Below are positions 33,190-41,606 of a DNA stretch of 64,000 nt, piece after piece. The first letter of the stretch is position 1. Each line of letters opens with the position of its first letter. The stretch covers positions 1 through 64,000 of the forward strand of contig JAEINL010000006.1 in NCBI GenBank assembly GCA_016342655.1, given 5' to 3'. The notes below the pieces were generated by a model. It ran no database searches. It was not told the origin of the DNA and saw only the letters and a program-made list of their open reading frames with translations. This stretch comes from Sphaerochaeta sp. GTDB taxonomy: Bacteria > Spirochaetota > Spirochaetia > Sphaerochaetales > Sphaerochaetaceae. Both the position numbers and the translations under genes were made by a program.

Positions 33190-34341
33190 TCACCGGGCAT
33201 CAAACCACTTGCCGGTAAGTGAGAGCTCGATCGAATCGTTGAGATGCTCGGGCTTAAGGATTTCGTTGGCGCAATCAAGGGCGAAATTGTCGCTCATCCC
33301 GGCAACATAATCATAGATGAGACGGTCAAGGTTGCCATCGTGCTTGAGGTAGCTCTCCTGCATATCCTGCAGATGGTGGAAGAAACCCATTGCAAGCATA
33401 TTCTTCTCTGAGGCATACAGCTCCTCTTCAAAAGCACAAGTTTCCCTGAGCATCTTCAGATAATCGACGATCAGGGTAATCAGACGGGTAAAGTACCGCT
33501 CATACCCCTCCAGTAACGGACTTTTGTAGATGTTGGCATAGTTGAATGCTATCATTGCCTCTATGGCCTCAAAACAGTGGTCACTGAAACATATGCCATC
33601 CTTATCGTTCGAATGCTCGATGACATCATTTACCAGGGTGTCTATCATCTGTGCGTTCGTATTGCCGAGGCGCTGGGCAACCAGGGCAGGAAGCTGCCCT
33701 GCCTTGATGATATTTAGCCGGGTGGCGTCCTCAAAGTCTCGCCCGATATAGGCGATGGAGTCACTGAAGCGCACCACCGCCGCCTCGCTGGTGGTTGGGA
33801 TGAGCCCCTTTCGTGATCGCAGGTCATCAAGGTGCTTTATCTCGAAGGTTGGCTGTATCGATTGCACCAGATGCTCGCCGTTATGGCACGCTATACCGTC
33901 TCTGACAGCATAGGTCAGGTTCAGGCCCTTGCCATGCTCAGCGAGGAAGTCTACGACCCGCAAGCTGTTCAATTCATGTTCGAAGGGAGCAAAGCCCTCT
34001 TTCTGCATAAGATTGGAAATGATTTTCTCCCCTGTGTGCCCGAATGGGGTATGTCCAAGGTCATGGCCCATTCCGATGGCCCATGCCAGCTCGGTATCAA
34101 GGTCGAGCCCGCGGCAGATGGTGGATGCAATGGAAGCGACATGGAGACAGTGCTCCATACGGGTGCAGATATGGTCATTGCTCGGGGCAAAGAAGACCTG
34201 GGTCTTATGCTTGAGCCGCCTGAAGGGAGACGAGTGGATTATCGCTGTGGTGTCGCGGTAATAGGCGCCGCGCACATCGCCCTTCCGCCTGTTCTTGCGC
34301 TGTTGTAACTGTTCTAGATATAGGTCTTTTGCCATTTCCAT
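33190..34341 (-). CDS. dgt: Deoxyguanosinetriphosphate triphosphohydrolase-like protein
   Basis: HD-superfamily enzyme that splits dNTPs (dGTP in the best-known member) to nucleoside and tripolyphosphate. The 383-residue protein has the expected order: SSPFRRLKHKTQVFF, the first HD-family histidine in RMEHCLHVASIAS, the HD pair in GMGHDLGHTPFGHTGE, and FEHELNSLRVVDFL. The start may be ATG 34341 or 34335; GGGGAATAACT upstream is only a weak ribosome binding site. Convergent and directly adjacent to nrdR. Confidence 0.9.
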   Translation of the reverse strand: MEMAKDLYLEQLQQRKNRRKGDVRGAYYRDTTAIIHSSPFRRLKHKTQVFFAPSNDHICTRMEHCLHVASIASTICRGLDLDTELAWAIGMGHDLGHTPFGHTGEKIISNLMQKEGFAPFEHELNSLRVVDFLAEHGKGLNLTYAVRDGIACHNGEHLVQSIQPTFEIKHLDDLRSRKGLIPTTSEAAVVRFSDSIAYIGRDFEDATRLNIIKAGQLPALVAQRLGNTNAQMIDTLVNDVIEHSNDKDGICFSDHCFEAIEAMIAFNYANIYKSPLLEGYERYFTRLITLIVDYLKMLRETCAFEEELYASEKNMLAMGFFHHLQDMQESYLKHDGNLDRLIYDYVAGMSDNFALDCANEILKPEHLNDSIELSLTGKWFDAR

Positions 34342-34405
34342 AGTTATTCCCCAAATAGTGTAGCTATGGTATCATAGGAGGACACACTTGGAAAGCGGAG
34401 GCATC

Positions 34406-34879
34406 ATGATCGAAACGTATGGACTACCCCTTGTTTGTCTACTTTTAAACTTTCTGGCATTTGCAGCCTGCCTCAGATTTCTCTTTTCCCGACAAGGTGC
34501 ATACTGGGTAGTACCTCTCATAGTCACCCTCTTCCTACTCTGGCCTAATGCCATCAACCTCTATACGATCGCTTCTGTGGGGACCACCATAGTCAAAGCC
34601 TATACCTATATGGATTTCCAACCACTGCTGCTCGCCTTATTCTGGTACGCCATGATAGTGACCTTCCACTTTGCCCTTAAGAAGACGGTCAAGGTAAACC
34701 ACAACATTGAACAGGTTCGCAAGAACCTCTACGAAGCACGCTACCAGAAGAAGGCTGAACGCATCACCCTGGAACGGAAACAAAAAAGACAGCGCACCTA
34801 TTATGGCAATACACCTGCCAGAAAGCCTGTCTTGCTAGCCTACAGCGGTGAGTGGACCGATCTGTTCGACAGGTCCTGA
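34406..34879 (+). CDS. Small membrane protein of unknown function
   Basis: A 157-residue protein with three probable membrane helices in the first 95 residues (YGLPLVCLLLNFLAFAACL, WVVPLIVTLFLLWPNAI, FQPLLLALFWYAMIVTFHFAL) and a strongly basic, helical C-terminal part facing the cytoplasm (NHNIEQVRKNLYEARYQKKAERITLERKQKR). No family recognised. GGAGG is 5 bp before ATG 34406. It is the first gene of the aroK-aroC-helicase unit; the stop lies 2 bp before the likely aroK start. Confidence 0.75.
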   Translation: MIETYGLPLVCLLLNFLAFAACLRFLFSRQGAYWVVPLIVTLFLLWPNAINLYTIASVGTTIVKAYTYMDFQPLLLALFWYAMIVTFHFALKKTVKVNHNIEQVRKNLYEARYQKKAERITLERKQKRQRTYYGNTPARKPVLLAYSGEWTDLFDRS

Positions 34880-34881
34880 CG

Positions 34882-35424
34882 GTGGCTATACTTTTTTTCT
34901 GTGGTATAAAGCACAGTGGCAAGACCACTCTGGGCAGACTGGTTGCACACAAGGCAGGGTATCGTTGCATCGACAACGATGAGCTCATCCTCAAAGACCG
35001 TCCTGAACTGACTTCCATTCGTCAGTTGTACAGAAGCGAGGGTAAAGAGGCTTTCATGGCACAGGAAGCCTCCTCGCTGGAAGCTTTCCTTGCAACCAAG
35101 CCTGAAAATACCATCATCAGCCTGGGAGGGGGAGCTTGTGACAACGAGCGCCTCAAAACCCTAATCAAGGCAGAGGGGAAGGTAATCTATCTCAGAGTTG
35201 AAGAGAAGGCCCTGCTCAAACGCATCCTCGCAAGCGGTGTCCCCCCCTTTCTCGATTCCCTCAACATTGAAGGATCATTTTCAGAGCTCTATATGAGTCG
35301 GGATGCCCTCTATGGAAAGTTATCTGATATTGTGATAGAATTGTCTGCTTATACGGATATCAACGAAAGCGCTGAATATCTATTTTCCAGACTTACCGAG
35401 GAGTTGCTACATGGGTCACAATAG
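34882..35424 (+). CDS. aroK: Shikimate kinase
   Basis: Phosphorylates shikimate at the 3-hydroxyl in the fifth step of chorismate synthesis. The protein has the P-loop GIKHSGKTT near its start, the shikimate-binding DNDELI segment and the IISLGGGACDN motif. Of two in-frame GTG starts, 34882 (VAILFFCGIKHSG) gives the usual short N-terminus before the P-loop; 34852 would overlap the membrane protein gene. The stop overlaps the aroC start by 14 bp. The family length (about 180) fits. The LID-domain arginine region is divergent (ASGVPPFLDS), as in many shikimate kinase variants. Confidence 0.85.
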   Translation: MAILFFCGIKHSGKTTLGRLVAHKAGYRCIDNDELILKDRPELTSIRQLYRSEGKEAFMAQEASSLEAFLATKPENTIISLGGGACDNERLKTLIKAEGKVIYLRVEEKALLKRILASGVPPFLDSLNIEGSFSELYMSRDALYGKLSDIVIELSAYTDINESAEYLFSRLTEELLHGSQ

Positions 35425-36463
35425 TTTTGGATCGGCTTTTACCGTCACCACATTCGGGGAATCACACGGAGAAGGGCTGGGTGTCATCATCGATGGCCTT
35501 GAGTCAGGCTTCAGACTGGACCTCGACTCAATACAGGCCGAGATGAAACGGCGTAGGCCTGGGGCAAACCCCCTAGGAACTGAGAGAAATGAACAGGATG
35601 AGTTGGTCATCCTCTCGGGCATGTATGAGGGTCTTACCACAGGCACGCCCCTTGCCATGGTCTTATACAACACCAACCAAAAATCATACGACTACTCGAA
35701 CCTCAAGGACCTTTTCCGCCCAGGTCATGCAGACTGGACCTTCTTCAAGAAGTTCGGGGTGCGTGACATTCGCGGTGGGGGAAGGTCCTCAGGAAGGGAG
35801 ACCAGCGCCCGGGTCGCATCAGGGGCTGTGGCAAAGCAGATACTTGCCCGACAGGGCATAGCCATCTTTGCAGGGACGGTGCAGGTTGGACCGATCATTG
35901 CCACAAAAAGAAACTGGGATGAAGCTGACAATGCCCTCACGTGCCCTGACAGGGAGGCTTCTCACGCCATGGCCGCCCTCATAGAGAAAGTGCGTTCAGA
36001 GAAGGACAGCATCGGGGGCATCATAGAATGCCGTATCACCGGCCTGAAGGCAGGCCTTGGCGAACCAGTGTTCGGCAAGCTGCAAGCCCTGCTCTCCCAT
36101 GCGGTGATGAGCATCGGTGCGATAAAAGGTATCCAGTTCGGTGACGGCTTCGCCTGCGCTACCATGCGAGGCAGTGCCTTCAACGACCAGAGAACGAGCG
36201 AAGGCTTTCTCTCCAACCACAGCGGGGGTATCCTCGGAGGCATATCAAGCGGCCAGGAGATTATCCTGCAGGCAGCAGTGAGACCTACCGCTTCCATAGG
36301 CCAGAGCCAAAAAACAGTGGACAAGGAAAACACCACTACAGATCTGGTCATAGAGGGACGGCACGACCCCTGTATCTGTCCTAGGGCTGTGGTGGTGGTC
36401 GAGGCTATGGTGGCCATCACACTGCTGGATCTCTGGTATACCGCCTTTGGAAGGCAACGATGA
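35411..36463 (+). CDS. aroC: Chorismate synthase
   Basis: FMN-dependent enzyme that converts EPSP to chorismate, last step of the common aromatic pathway. The 350-residue protein shows all three family signatures: GESHGEGLGVIIDG near the N-terminus, the RGGGRSSGRETSARVASGAVA segment around residues 117-137 and SNHSGGILGGISSGQ around 263-277. It overlaps aroK and ends in a 4-bp overlap with the helicase gene (ATGA), so the three are cotranslated. Confidence 0.96.
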   Translation: MGHNSFGSAFTVTTFGESHGEGLGVIIDGLESGFRLDLDSIQAEMKRRRPGANPLGTERNEQDELVILSGMYEGLTTGTPLAMVLYNTNQKSYDYSNLKDLFRPGHADWTFFKKFGVRDIRGGGRSSGRETSARVASGAVAKQILARQGIAIFAGTVQVGPIIATKRNWDEADNALTCPDREASHAMAALIEKVRSEKDSIGGIIECRITGLKAGLGEPVFGKLQALLSHAVMSIGAIKGIQFGDGFACATMRGSAFNDQRTSEGFLSNHSGGILGGISSGQEIILQAAVRPTASIGQSQKTVDKENTTTDLVIEGRHDPCICPRAVVVVEAMVAITLLDLWYTAFGRQR

Positions 36464-38121
36464 GAGACAAACCCCTTATAGTCCAAAGTGACAGGACCAT
36501 GCTCCTTGATGTGCACCACCAGGATAGCGAAGCGTGTCGCTCTGATCTGATAAAATTCTGCGAACTGATAAAGAGCCCGGAGCATGTGCATACCTACTCC
36601 CTAAGTGCCATCTCCTTGTGGAACGCCGCATCGAGTGGGGTGAAGAGCGATTACATTACCGAGCGGATCCAGTTCTGGTCGCGCTTTCCTGTCAGTGAGA
36701 GTGTGCTCTTCTATGTCAACGACATAGCCTCTCGTTTTGGCAAGGTGGTCTTAAGCGCAAGCGAAGACCCGATGTATTACCTAATCTCTATCGATAGTGC
36801 GAGAATAAAGGCAGAGATGGCCGCCCGCAAGAATATTGCAAAGATGCTGGTCCCCAATGACGAGCAATCCTTTCTCATAGAGAAATACCACCGTGGGGAG
36901 ATCAAGCTACAGCTCATCAAGCTCGGCTATCCTGTCGATGACCGAATCCCCCTGGAAAAGGGCATCAGCGTACCCATGGCCCTGCGGGAGAAGACCCAGG
37001 GAGGGTATAAATTTGGAGTCAGGGCATACCAGAGACAGGCAGCCCAGGCTCTGCTTGGCGACCTTGGGCCGGGATGCGGTTACGGGACAATCGTACTGCC
37101 CTGCGGCTCAGGAAAAACTGTGGTGGGGATGCAGATCATGTCCCTCCTGCAGACCAAGACACTCATTGTGACAACCAACATAGCGGCAGTCCACCAGTGG
37201 CGCGATGAAATTCTGGACAAGACAACCCTGAAGCGTGAACAGATCGGTGAATACACCGGTGAGAGCAAGAATCCTAGGGAAGTGACAGTATGTACCTACC
37301 AGGTACTCACCTACCGCCCTGACAAGGAAGGTCCGTTTCCTCACCTGGAACTCCTGACCAAGGGTGAATGGGGCCTGATCATCTACGATGAGGTGCACAT
37401 GTTGCCCGCTCCTGTATTCAAGATCACCGCAGAACTCCAGGCAGTCTACCGCGTCGGTCTGACAGCCACGCTAGTCCGTGAGGACGGACGTGAGGATGAG
37501 GTGTTCTCCCTAGTCGGGCCCAAACGCTTTGATGTCCCCTGGAACGAGCTGCAGCAGCAGGGCTTCATTGCAGAAGCCTTCTGCCATGAGGTTCGTGTCG
37601 ACCTTCCTACCGAAATGGAAATACCCTATGCCGTGGGCAACAAGCGCGAGAAGTTCCGCATGGCAAGTGAAAACCCGTTGAAGCTTGATGTGGTCAAGGC
37701 CCTGGTAGAACGCCATCCCGATGACTTCATCCTCATCATCGGGCAATATATCTCCCAACTGGAGACCATAGCGGCCTTATTCGGCCTGCCCCTCATCACT
37801 GGCAGCACTCCGAATACAAAGCGTGAAGAACTCTATCGTCTCTTCAAGGAGGGTAAGATCAACATTCTGGTGGTCAGCAAGGTGGCAAACTTTGCCATCG
37901 ACCTACCCGATGCCTCAGTAGCCATCCAGGTCTCTGGAACATTTGGGTCCCGCAGTGAGGAGGCTCAAAGATTGGGCAGGATACTCCGTCCCAAAGACAG
38001 GGCTAGCTTTTTCTATTCCATTGTTACACGCTACTCCAACGAAGAGGAGTTTGCGGCAAACCGACAGAAGTTCCTTGCGGAGCAGGGATACTCCTATGAA
38101 ATTGAGGTGTGGCCCCATTGA
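36460..38121 (+). CDS. XPB/Ssl2-type DNA helicase
   Basis: SF2 DNA helicase of 553 residues related to the eukaryotic and archaeal XPB repair/transcription helicase. The N-terminal 170 residues form the damage-recognition-like region. The motor shows QRQAAQALL (Q-motif region), LPCGSGKTVVGM (Walker A), YDEVHMLP (DEVH box), GLTATLVREDGREDE (motif III plus the RED motif diagnostic of XPB) and QRLGRILRPK (motif VI). It is coupled by overlap to aroC upstream and to its partner gene downstream. A role in DNA repair is likely; the placement in an aromatic amino-acid cluster is probably only positional. Confidence 0.9.
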   Translation: MRDKPLIVQSDRTMLLDVHHQDSEACRSDLIKFCELIKSPEHVHTYSLSAISLWNAASSGVKSDYITERIQFWSRFPVSESVLFYVNDIASRFGKVVLSASEDPMYYLISIDSARIKAEMAARKNIAKMLVPNDEQSFLIEKYHRGEIKLQLIKLGYPVDDRIPLEKGISVPMALREKTQGGYKFGVRAYQRQAAQALLGDLGPGCGYGTIVLPCGSGKTVVGMQIMSLLQTKTLIVTTNIAAVHQWRDEILDKTTLKREQIGEYTGESKNPREVTVCTYQVLTYRPDKEGPFPHLELLTKGEWGLIIYDEVHMLPAPVFKITAELQAVYRVGLTATLVREDGREDEVFSLVGPKRFDVPWNELQQQGFIAEAFCHEVRVDLPTEMEIPYAVGNKREKFRMASENPLKLDVVKALVERHPDDFILIIGQYISQLETIAALFGLPLITGSTPNTKREELYRLFKEGKINILVVSKVANFAIDLPDASVAIQVSGTFGSRSEEAQRLGRILRPKDRASFFYSIVTRYSNEEEFAANRQKFLAEQGYSYEIEVWPH

Positions 38122-40013
38122 CCGAACATGCAAAAGAAACTTTCAAGACATTACTAAACAGATATTCAGAAGAGAATTATTTCTATCTTGCTCGTAACTA
38201 CCTGGGCTTGATCAAAACCCCGTTCCATAAGCCTGCCCTGACAACAAAATTGTGCAATTTTTTCTCCCAACCTGAGATAGAGGAAAAAATCCTCTCCCTC
38301 ATAGACGAGATGGACCAGATCATACTGAGTCTGGTACACATTGGGGGACCCCTCACAGGGAAGAATATCATCAGCCTTCTTGAAGGCAAATGGAGCTATG
38401 GCAAGTTGGTACGCAGGGTCTCAAACCTGCAGGAACGCATGATCTTGCTCAATGACGGTGGTTCATTGATCTTCAACCCTCTGTTTGAACAGAAGGTACG
38501 CCTTCAATGCTCCCTCAAGCCCCTACTGGGAGATGGCCCAGATGTACCGCAAAGTGGGGCGTACTGCTCAACGGAGTTTGTCCGTGCCTACCTGAATGTG
38601 ATGGACAGGGAACAAAGGCTCGCCTATAAGGACGAGTATAGCTCGCTCTTCCCTTCCTACAGCCCTGAACAATTGAAGTTACTCTTTTCCCTCCTCGGGG
38701 AGGCCTTGGGCAGGCAATGCGTCATAACTGTTGAGAAGCGAGTATCGGTCAACTTCGAAAAAGCCCACCAATTGCTCGCCCTCAGTGACCGCCAGTTGCT
38801 GTGCCTGCTCATAGCAGAACCCTTTCTTATGGAAAAGGAACGAATCCAGGCATTGGCTTTTTCAAACGAACTGATGGCCTTGTTGGACAAGGTCGGCTCA
38901 TGCGACACAGCTTCACTTACGCTATTGCTCAAGGTCCTCTCCCTCAAGACAGGCCTTACGTACGACTCATCCTTACTTGACACTCTGAGTACCTTAGGGG
39001 TGCTCAGAGTGAACGACATGTGGCATGCAAACCAGATAGAAGAGGATGCGTCCAGGTCAACACTGGTCATCGATTCGGACAACACCATAAGCTACAGCGG
39101 TAGCTGCCCGGGATCGGACATCCTCTATCGCTTCTCTGACCTGACAGTCCTGGACCGGCAGACCAGTTACCAGGTCACCCCCCAGAGTTTCACCCGAGGT
39201 CTGGACAGCAACCTCCCCTGGTCCCAGATCCACACCTATTTGGAAAAGAACAGCTACCCTCTGATGAGCGCATCCCTTCTAAAGATGCTTGCCATCACGT
39301 ATGAGCGCTATCAGCAGATAACCATTTATGATGGAATCGTATTGGTCACTGAAGATCGAGTTACAAGACTGCTTACCCAGCTTGAGAGCATACAAGACCA
39401 CATTATTGCTACCATTACTGAGAACACCTTCCTGATGAAACGGTCGACCGAGCCGACATGGCGCAACATTCTGGTACAAAGCGGGGTTCTGCTTCCTGCC
39501 AAACGGACAGGCGAACGCCTGGAAGTGACTGCAGAACCGGACAACCCTCTCTTTGAAAAGCTCGTACAGGTGAGCAAGCTTCCACCAGTGCCAATAGAGA
39601 TACCCTGCAAGCAAGACAGAGAACCTGCTATGCTTGACAAAACCCTGCATCTGGCAATCGAGACGATGAAGCTTACCAAGGCAGAACGCTCTGACCTTGA
39701 ACAGCGATTCAAGGCGAAGATGATCCTTGTAGAAGACCAAATCGTAGCCCAAGTAGTAAATGGGGTCATTGAAGCCGGCGGGTTCGACTATCAGGGGAAG
39801 GTGGGGCTCTGCCGCAATGCTGTCGGCAAGCATAACATAGCTCTTCAGCTGATGCTCCCAGAGCAGGAACTGATCGTCCAGGCTCTGGAGGTCGCCTATA
39901 CCGCACAGAAAGAAGCACTGCTGAAAGCCGCAGTCATGCCTGACATGGAGGTGAAGATCATCCCTGTCAGCAAGATATTCCTAGTGAGACAGCTTCGTTA
40001 CCACCTGGTCTAG
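38118..40013 (+). CDS. XPB-helicase-associated protein with C-terminal helicase-associated domain
   Basis: A 631-residue protein coupled to the XPB gene; TTG at 38118 with GAGGTG 8 bp upstream overlaps the helicase stop (TTGA), while GTG 38109 is the alternative. The first 130 residues look like a chain of winged helices (PEIEEKILSLIDEMDQIILSLV, LEGKWSYGKLVRRVSNLQERMIL), and the last 250 resemble the domain found in proteins encoded beside bacterial XPB helicases, as in mycobacteria. It has no motor motifs. It most likely loads, regulates or targets the helicase. The gene ends overlapping the facing aroD-aroE gene by 4 bp. Confidence 0.7.
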   Translation: MTEHAKETFKTLLNRYSEENYFYLARNYLGLIKTPFHKPALTTKLCNFFSQPEIEEKILSLIDEMDQIILSLVHIGGPLTGKNIISLLEGKWSYGKLVRRVSNLQERMILLNDGGSLIFNPLFEQKVRLQCSLKPLLGDGPDVPQSGAYCSTEFVRAYLNVMDREQRLAYKDEYSSLFPSYSPEQLKLLFSLLGEALGRQCVITVEKRVSVNFEKAHQLLALSDRQLLCLLIAEPFLMEKERIQALAFSNELMALLDKVGSCDTASLTLLLKVLSLKTGLTYDSSLLDTLSTLGVLRVNDMWHANQIEEDASRSTLVIDSDNTISYSGSCPGSDILYRFSDLTVLDRQTSYQVTPQSFTRGLDSNLPWSQIHTYLEKNSYPLMSASLLKMLAITYERYQQITIYDGIVLVTEDRVTRLLTQLESIQDHIIATITENTFLMKRSTEPTWRNILVQSGVLLPAKRTGERLEVTAEPDNPLFEKLVQVSKLPPVPIEIPCKQDREPAMLDKTLHLAIETMKLTKAERSDLEQRFKAKMILVEDQIVAQVVNGVIEAGGFDYQGKVGLCRNAVGKHNIALQLMLPEQELIVQALEVAYTAQKEALLKAAVMPDMEVKIIPVSKIFLVRQLRYHLV

Positions 40014-41494
40014 ATATCCGGGTTTATCCAGTGGGGATAGTGGTATCCGCTGAATGCCTCAAACTGGAGCTTGCCCTGCTCAAATAGCATCTCAGATCCT
40101 CCTATGACGCGGCATCCGGCTTGTGTGGCCCTCTTGAAGAAGGGGGTCTCCTTTGGCTGGTATACCAACTCATAGACGATTTCAGATCCGGAGAAGGCAA
40201 AGGTAGGGACAGGATCCTCATCGCAGAGGGGCTCCATCCCCACACTGGTTGTCTGTACGACCAGGTCGACACTGTTGCTGTAGAGGTTGCAATTTTCCAA
40301 GGTATCGTAGTTGCTCATGGTCTCATCCGCCAGATGACGGGCCTTTTCCAGACTCCTGTTCAGGATCGTCACCTTGACGCCATGATTGTGCAAAGCCCAG
40401 ACCACTGCCCTGCTTGCACCACCCGCCCCTATGACAAGTGCTGTCCGTATGAGCTCATGGGAAATTTCCTGTGCGATGGGAGCAAGAAATCCATAGTAGT
40501 CGGTATTGGTACCTTTCCACATGTTCTGAACCCTGGTCACCGTGTTGCATGCCCCTATCTGCTTAACCTCACGCGTTATCCTGCCAAGATAGGGTTGTAC
40601 ATTTCTCTTGTGGGGTACAGTCACCGAGAAACCGTGGATCTGCAGCATCTCTGCAAGTTTGAAGAATGCACGTACAGAATCAACAAGGAATGGCACATAG
40701 ATTGCATTGTAGTGTATTGCCTCAAAACCCGGGTTATGGATCTTGGGAGAGGCAGTATGATAGACAGGGTTGCCTATGATACCGAACACGTGGGTCTTCT
40801 CATCCACCTTGTCAGCGCGGTAGAGCTCACTCATCACCCTTGCAGAGAGATGACCTAAAGCTGCTTCAGTATCGGAGCAAAAGGTGAGCATCGAGCCGCA
40901 CTTCTTGTAGAGGAGGCGCGTACAGATGCCGAAATCCCCCATCCCGATTAGTATCTTATCCTGAATTGCGGAGAGCTCGGATTGCACCCTGAAAAGGGAA
41001 ATGATGTCCATCATGCTCTTGGGTGTGACAGCCACCTTGGGTATGTCGCCTTTGGAGGCAAGCTTGGAAATCCTACCGTAAATGTCTGCAGGGACACAGG
41101 TGAAATCGTGCAATGACCTGATGATTCTGACCCCACGATCTCTGAGTGATCGCTCAAGGTCGACTTTCTGTTCAAACAAAGGGTCCTTGAACTTGAGGTC
41201 GCTCTTCTTCACATCTTCTTCAATGTCAACATAGGCAAAGTCGCCCTTTGCTGTTTCATAGAGAATCTGCAACCGCTCCTTTTCACTGAGCGTGCACGCA
41301 CCCCCATCACTCTTTCGACGGAAGGTCAGGATTATTGGCAGGTCCACCGTCGAGGGAAAGGACGAGGCAATCTTCTGTTCATCCGCATTGAGATGGTCAA
41401 GACGGAGTTCGGCGAGGGAAATCCACGCTCTGTTTTGTTCCACCAGGTTCCGGTTCTCCTCAAGGGTAGAGCCGGTAAGGGTAAGGCATAGCAC
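40010..41494 (-). CDS. aroDE: Fused 3-dehydroquinate dehydratase (type I) / shikimate dehydrogenase
   Basis: Bifunctional enzyme for steps three and four of chorismate synthesis. Residues 1-225 are a type I dehydratase with the catalytic histidine in RSLHDF and the Schiff-base lysine in GDIPKVAVTPKS. Residues about 235-494 are shikimate dehydrogenase with SPKIHN, VTVPHK (substrate lysine), NTDYYGF (substrate aspartate) and the NADP site VIGAGGASRAV. Both halves appear complete. The start is GTG 41494 with AGGAGG 7 bp upstream. Such fusions are the rule in plants and are known in chlamydiae and some other bacteria. It is convergent with the aroK-aroC unit. Confidence 0.92.
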   Translation of the reverse strand: MLCLTLTGSTLEENRNLVEQNRAWISLAELRLDHLNADEQKIASSFPSTVDLPIILTFRRKSDGGACTLSEKERLQILYETAKGDFAYVDIEEDVKKSDLKFKDPLFEQKVDLERSLRDRGVRIIRSLHDFTCVPADIYGRISKLASKGDIPKVAVTPKSMMDIISLFRVQSELSAIQDKILIGMGDFGICTRLLYKKCGSMLTFCSDTEAALGHLSARVMSELYRADKVDEKTHVFGIIGNPVYHTASPKIHNPGFEAIHYNAIYVPFLVDSVRAFFKLAEMLQIHGFSVTVPHKRNVQPYLGRITREVKQIGACNTVTRVQNMWKGTNTDYYGFLAPIAQEISHELIRTALVIGAGGASRAVVWALHNHGVKVTILNRSLEKARHLADETMSNYDTLENCNLYSNSVDLVVQTTSVGMEPLCDEDPVPTFAFSGSEIVYELVYQPKETPFFKRATQAGCRVIGGSEMLFEQGKLQFEAFSGYHYPHWINPDI

Positions 41495-41606
41495 TGTAAA
41501 CCTCCTGGAGTTGGGTGGATTGTCCTAGAACACATGCTTGTGTTAAGGTAATCATAACGTCAAATAACGGGCTTTTCAACACCCGTCTACATAAAGGGGC
41601 AGTATA

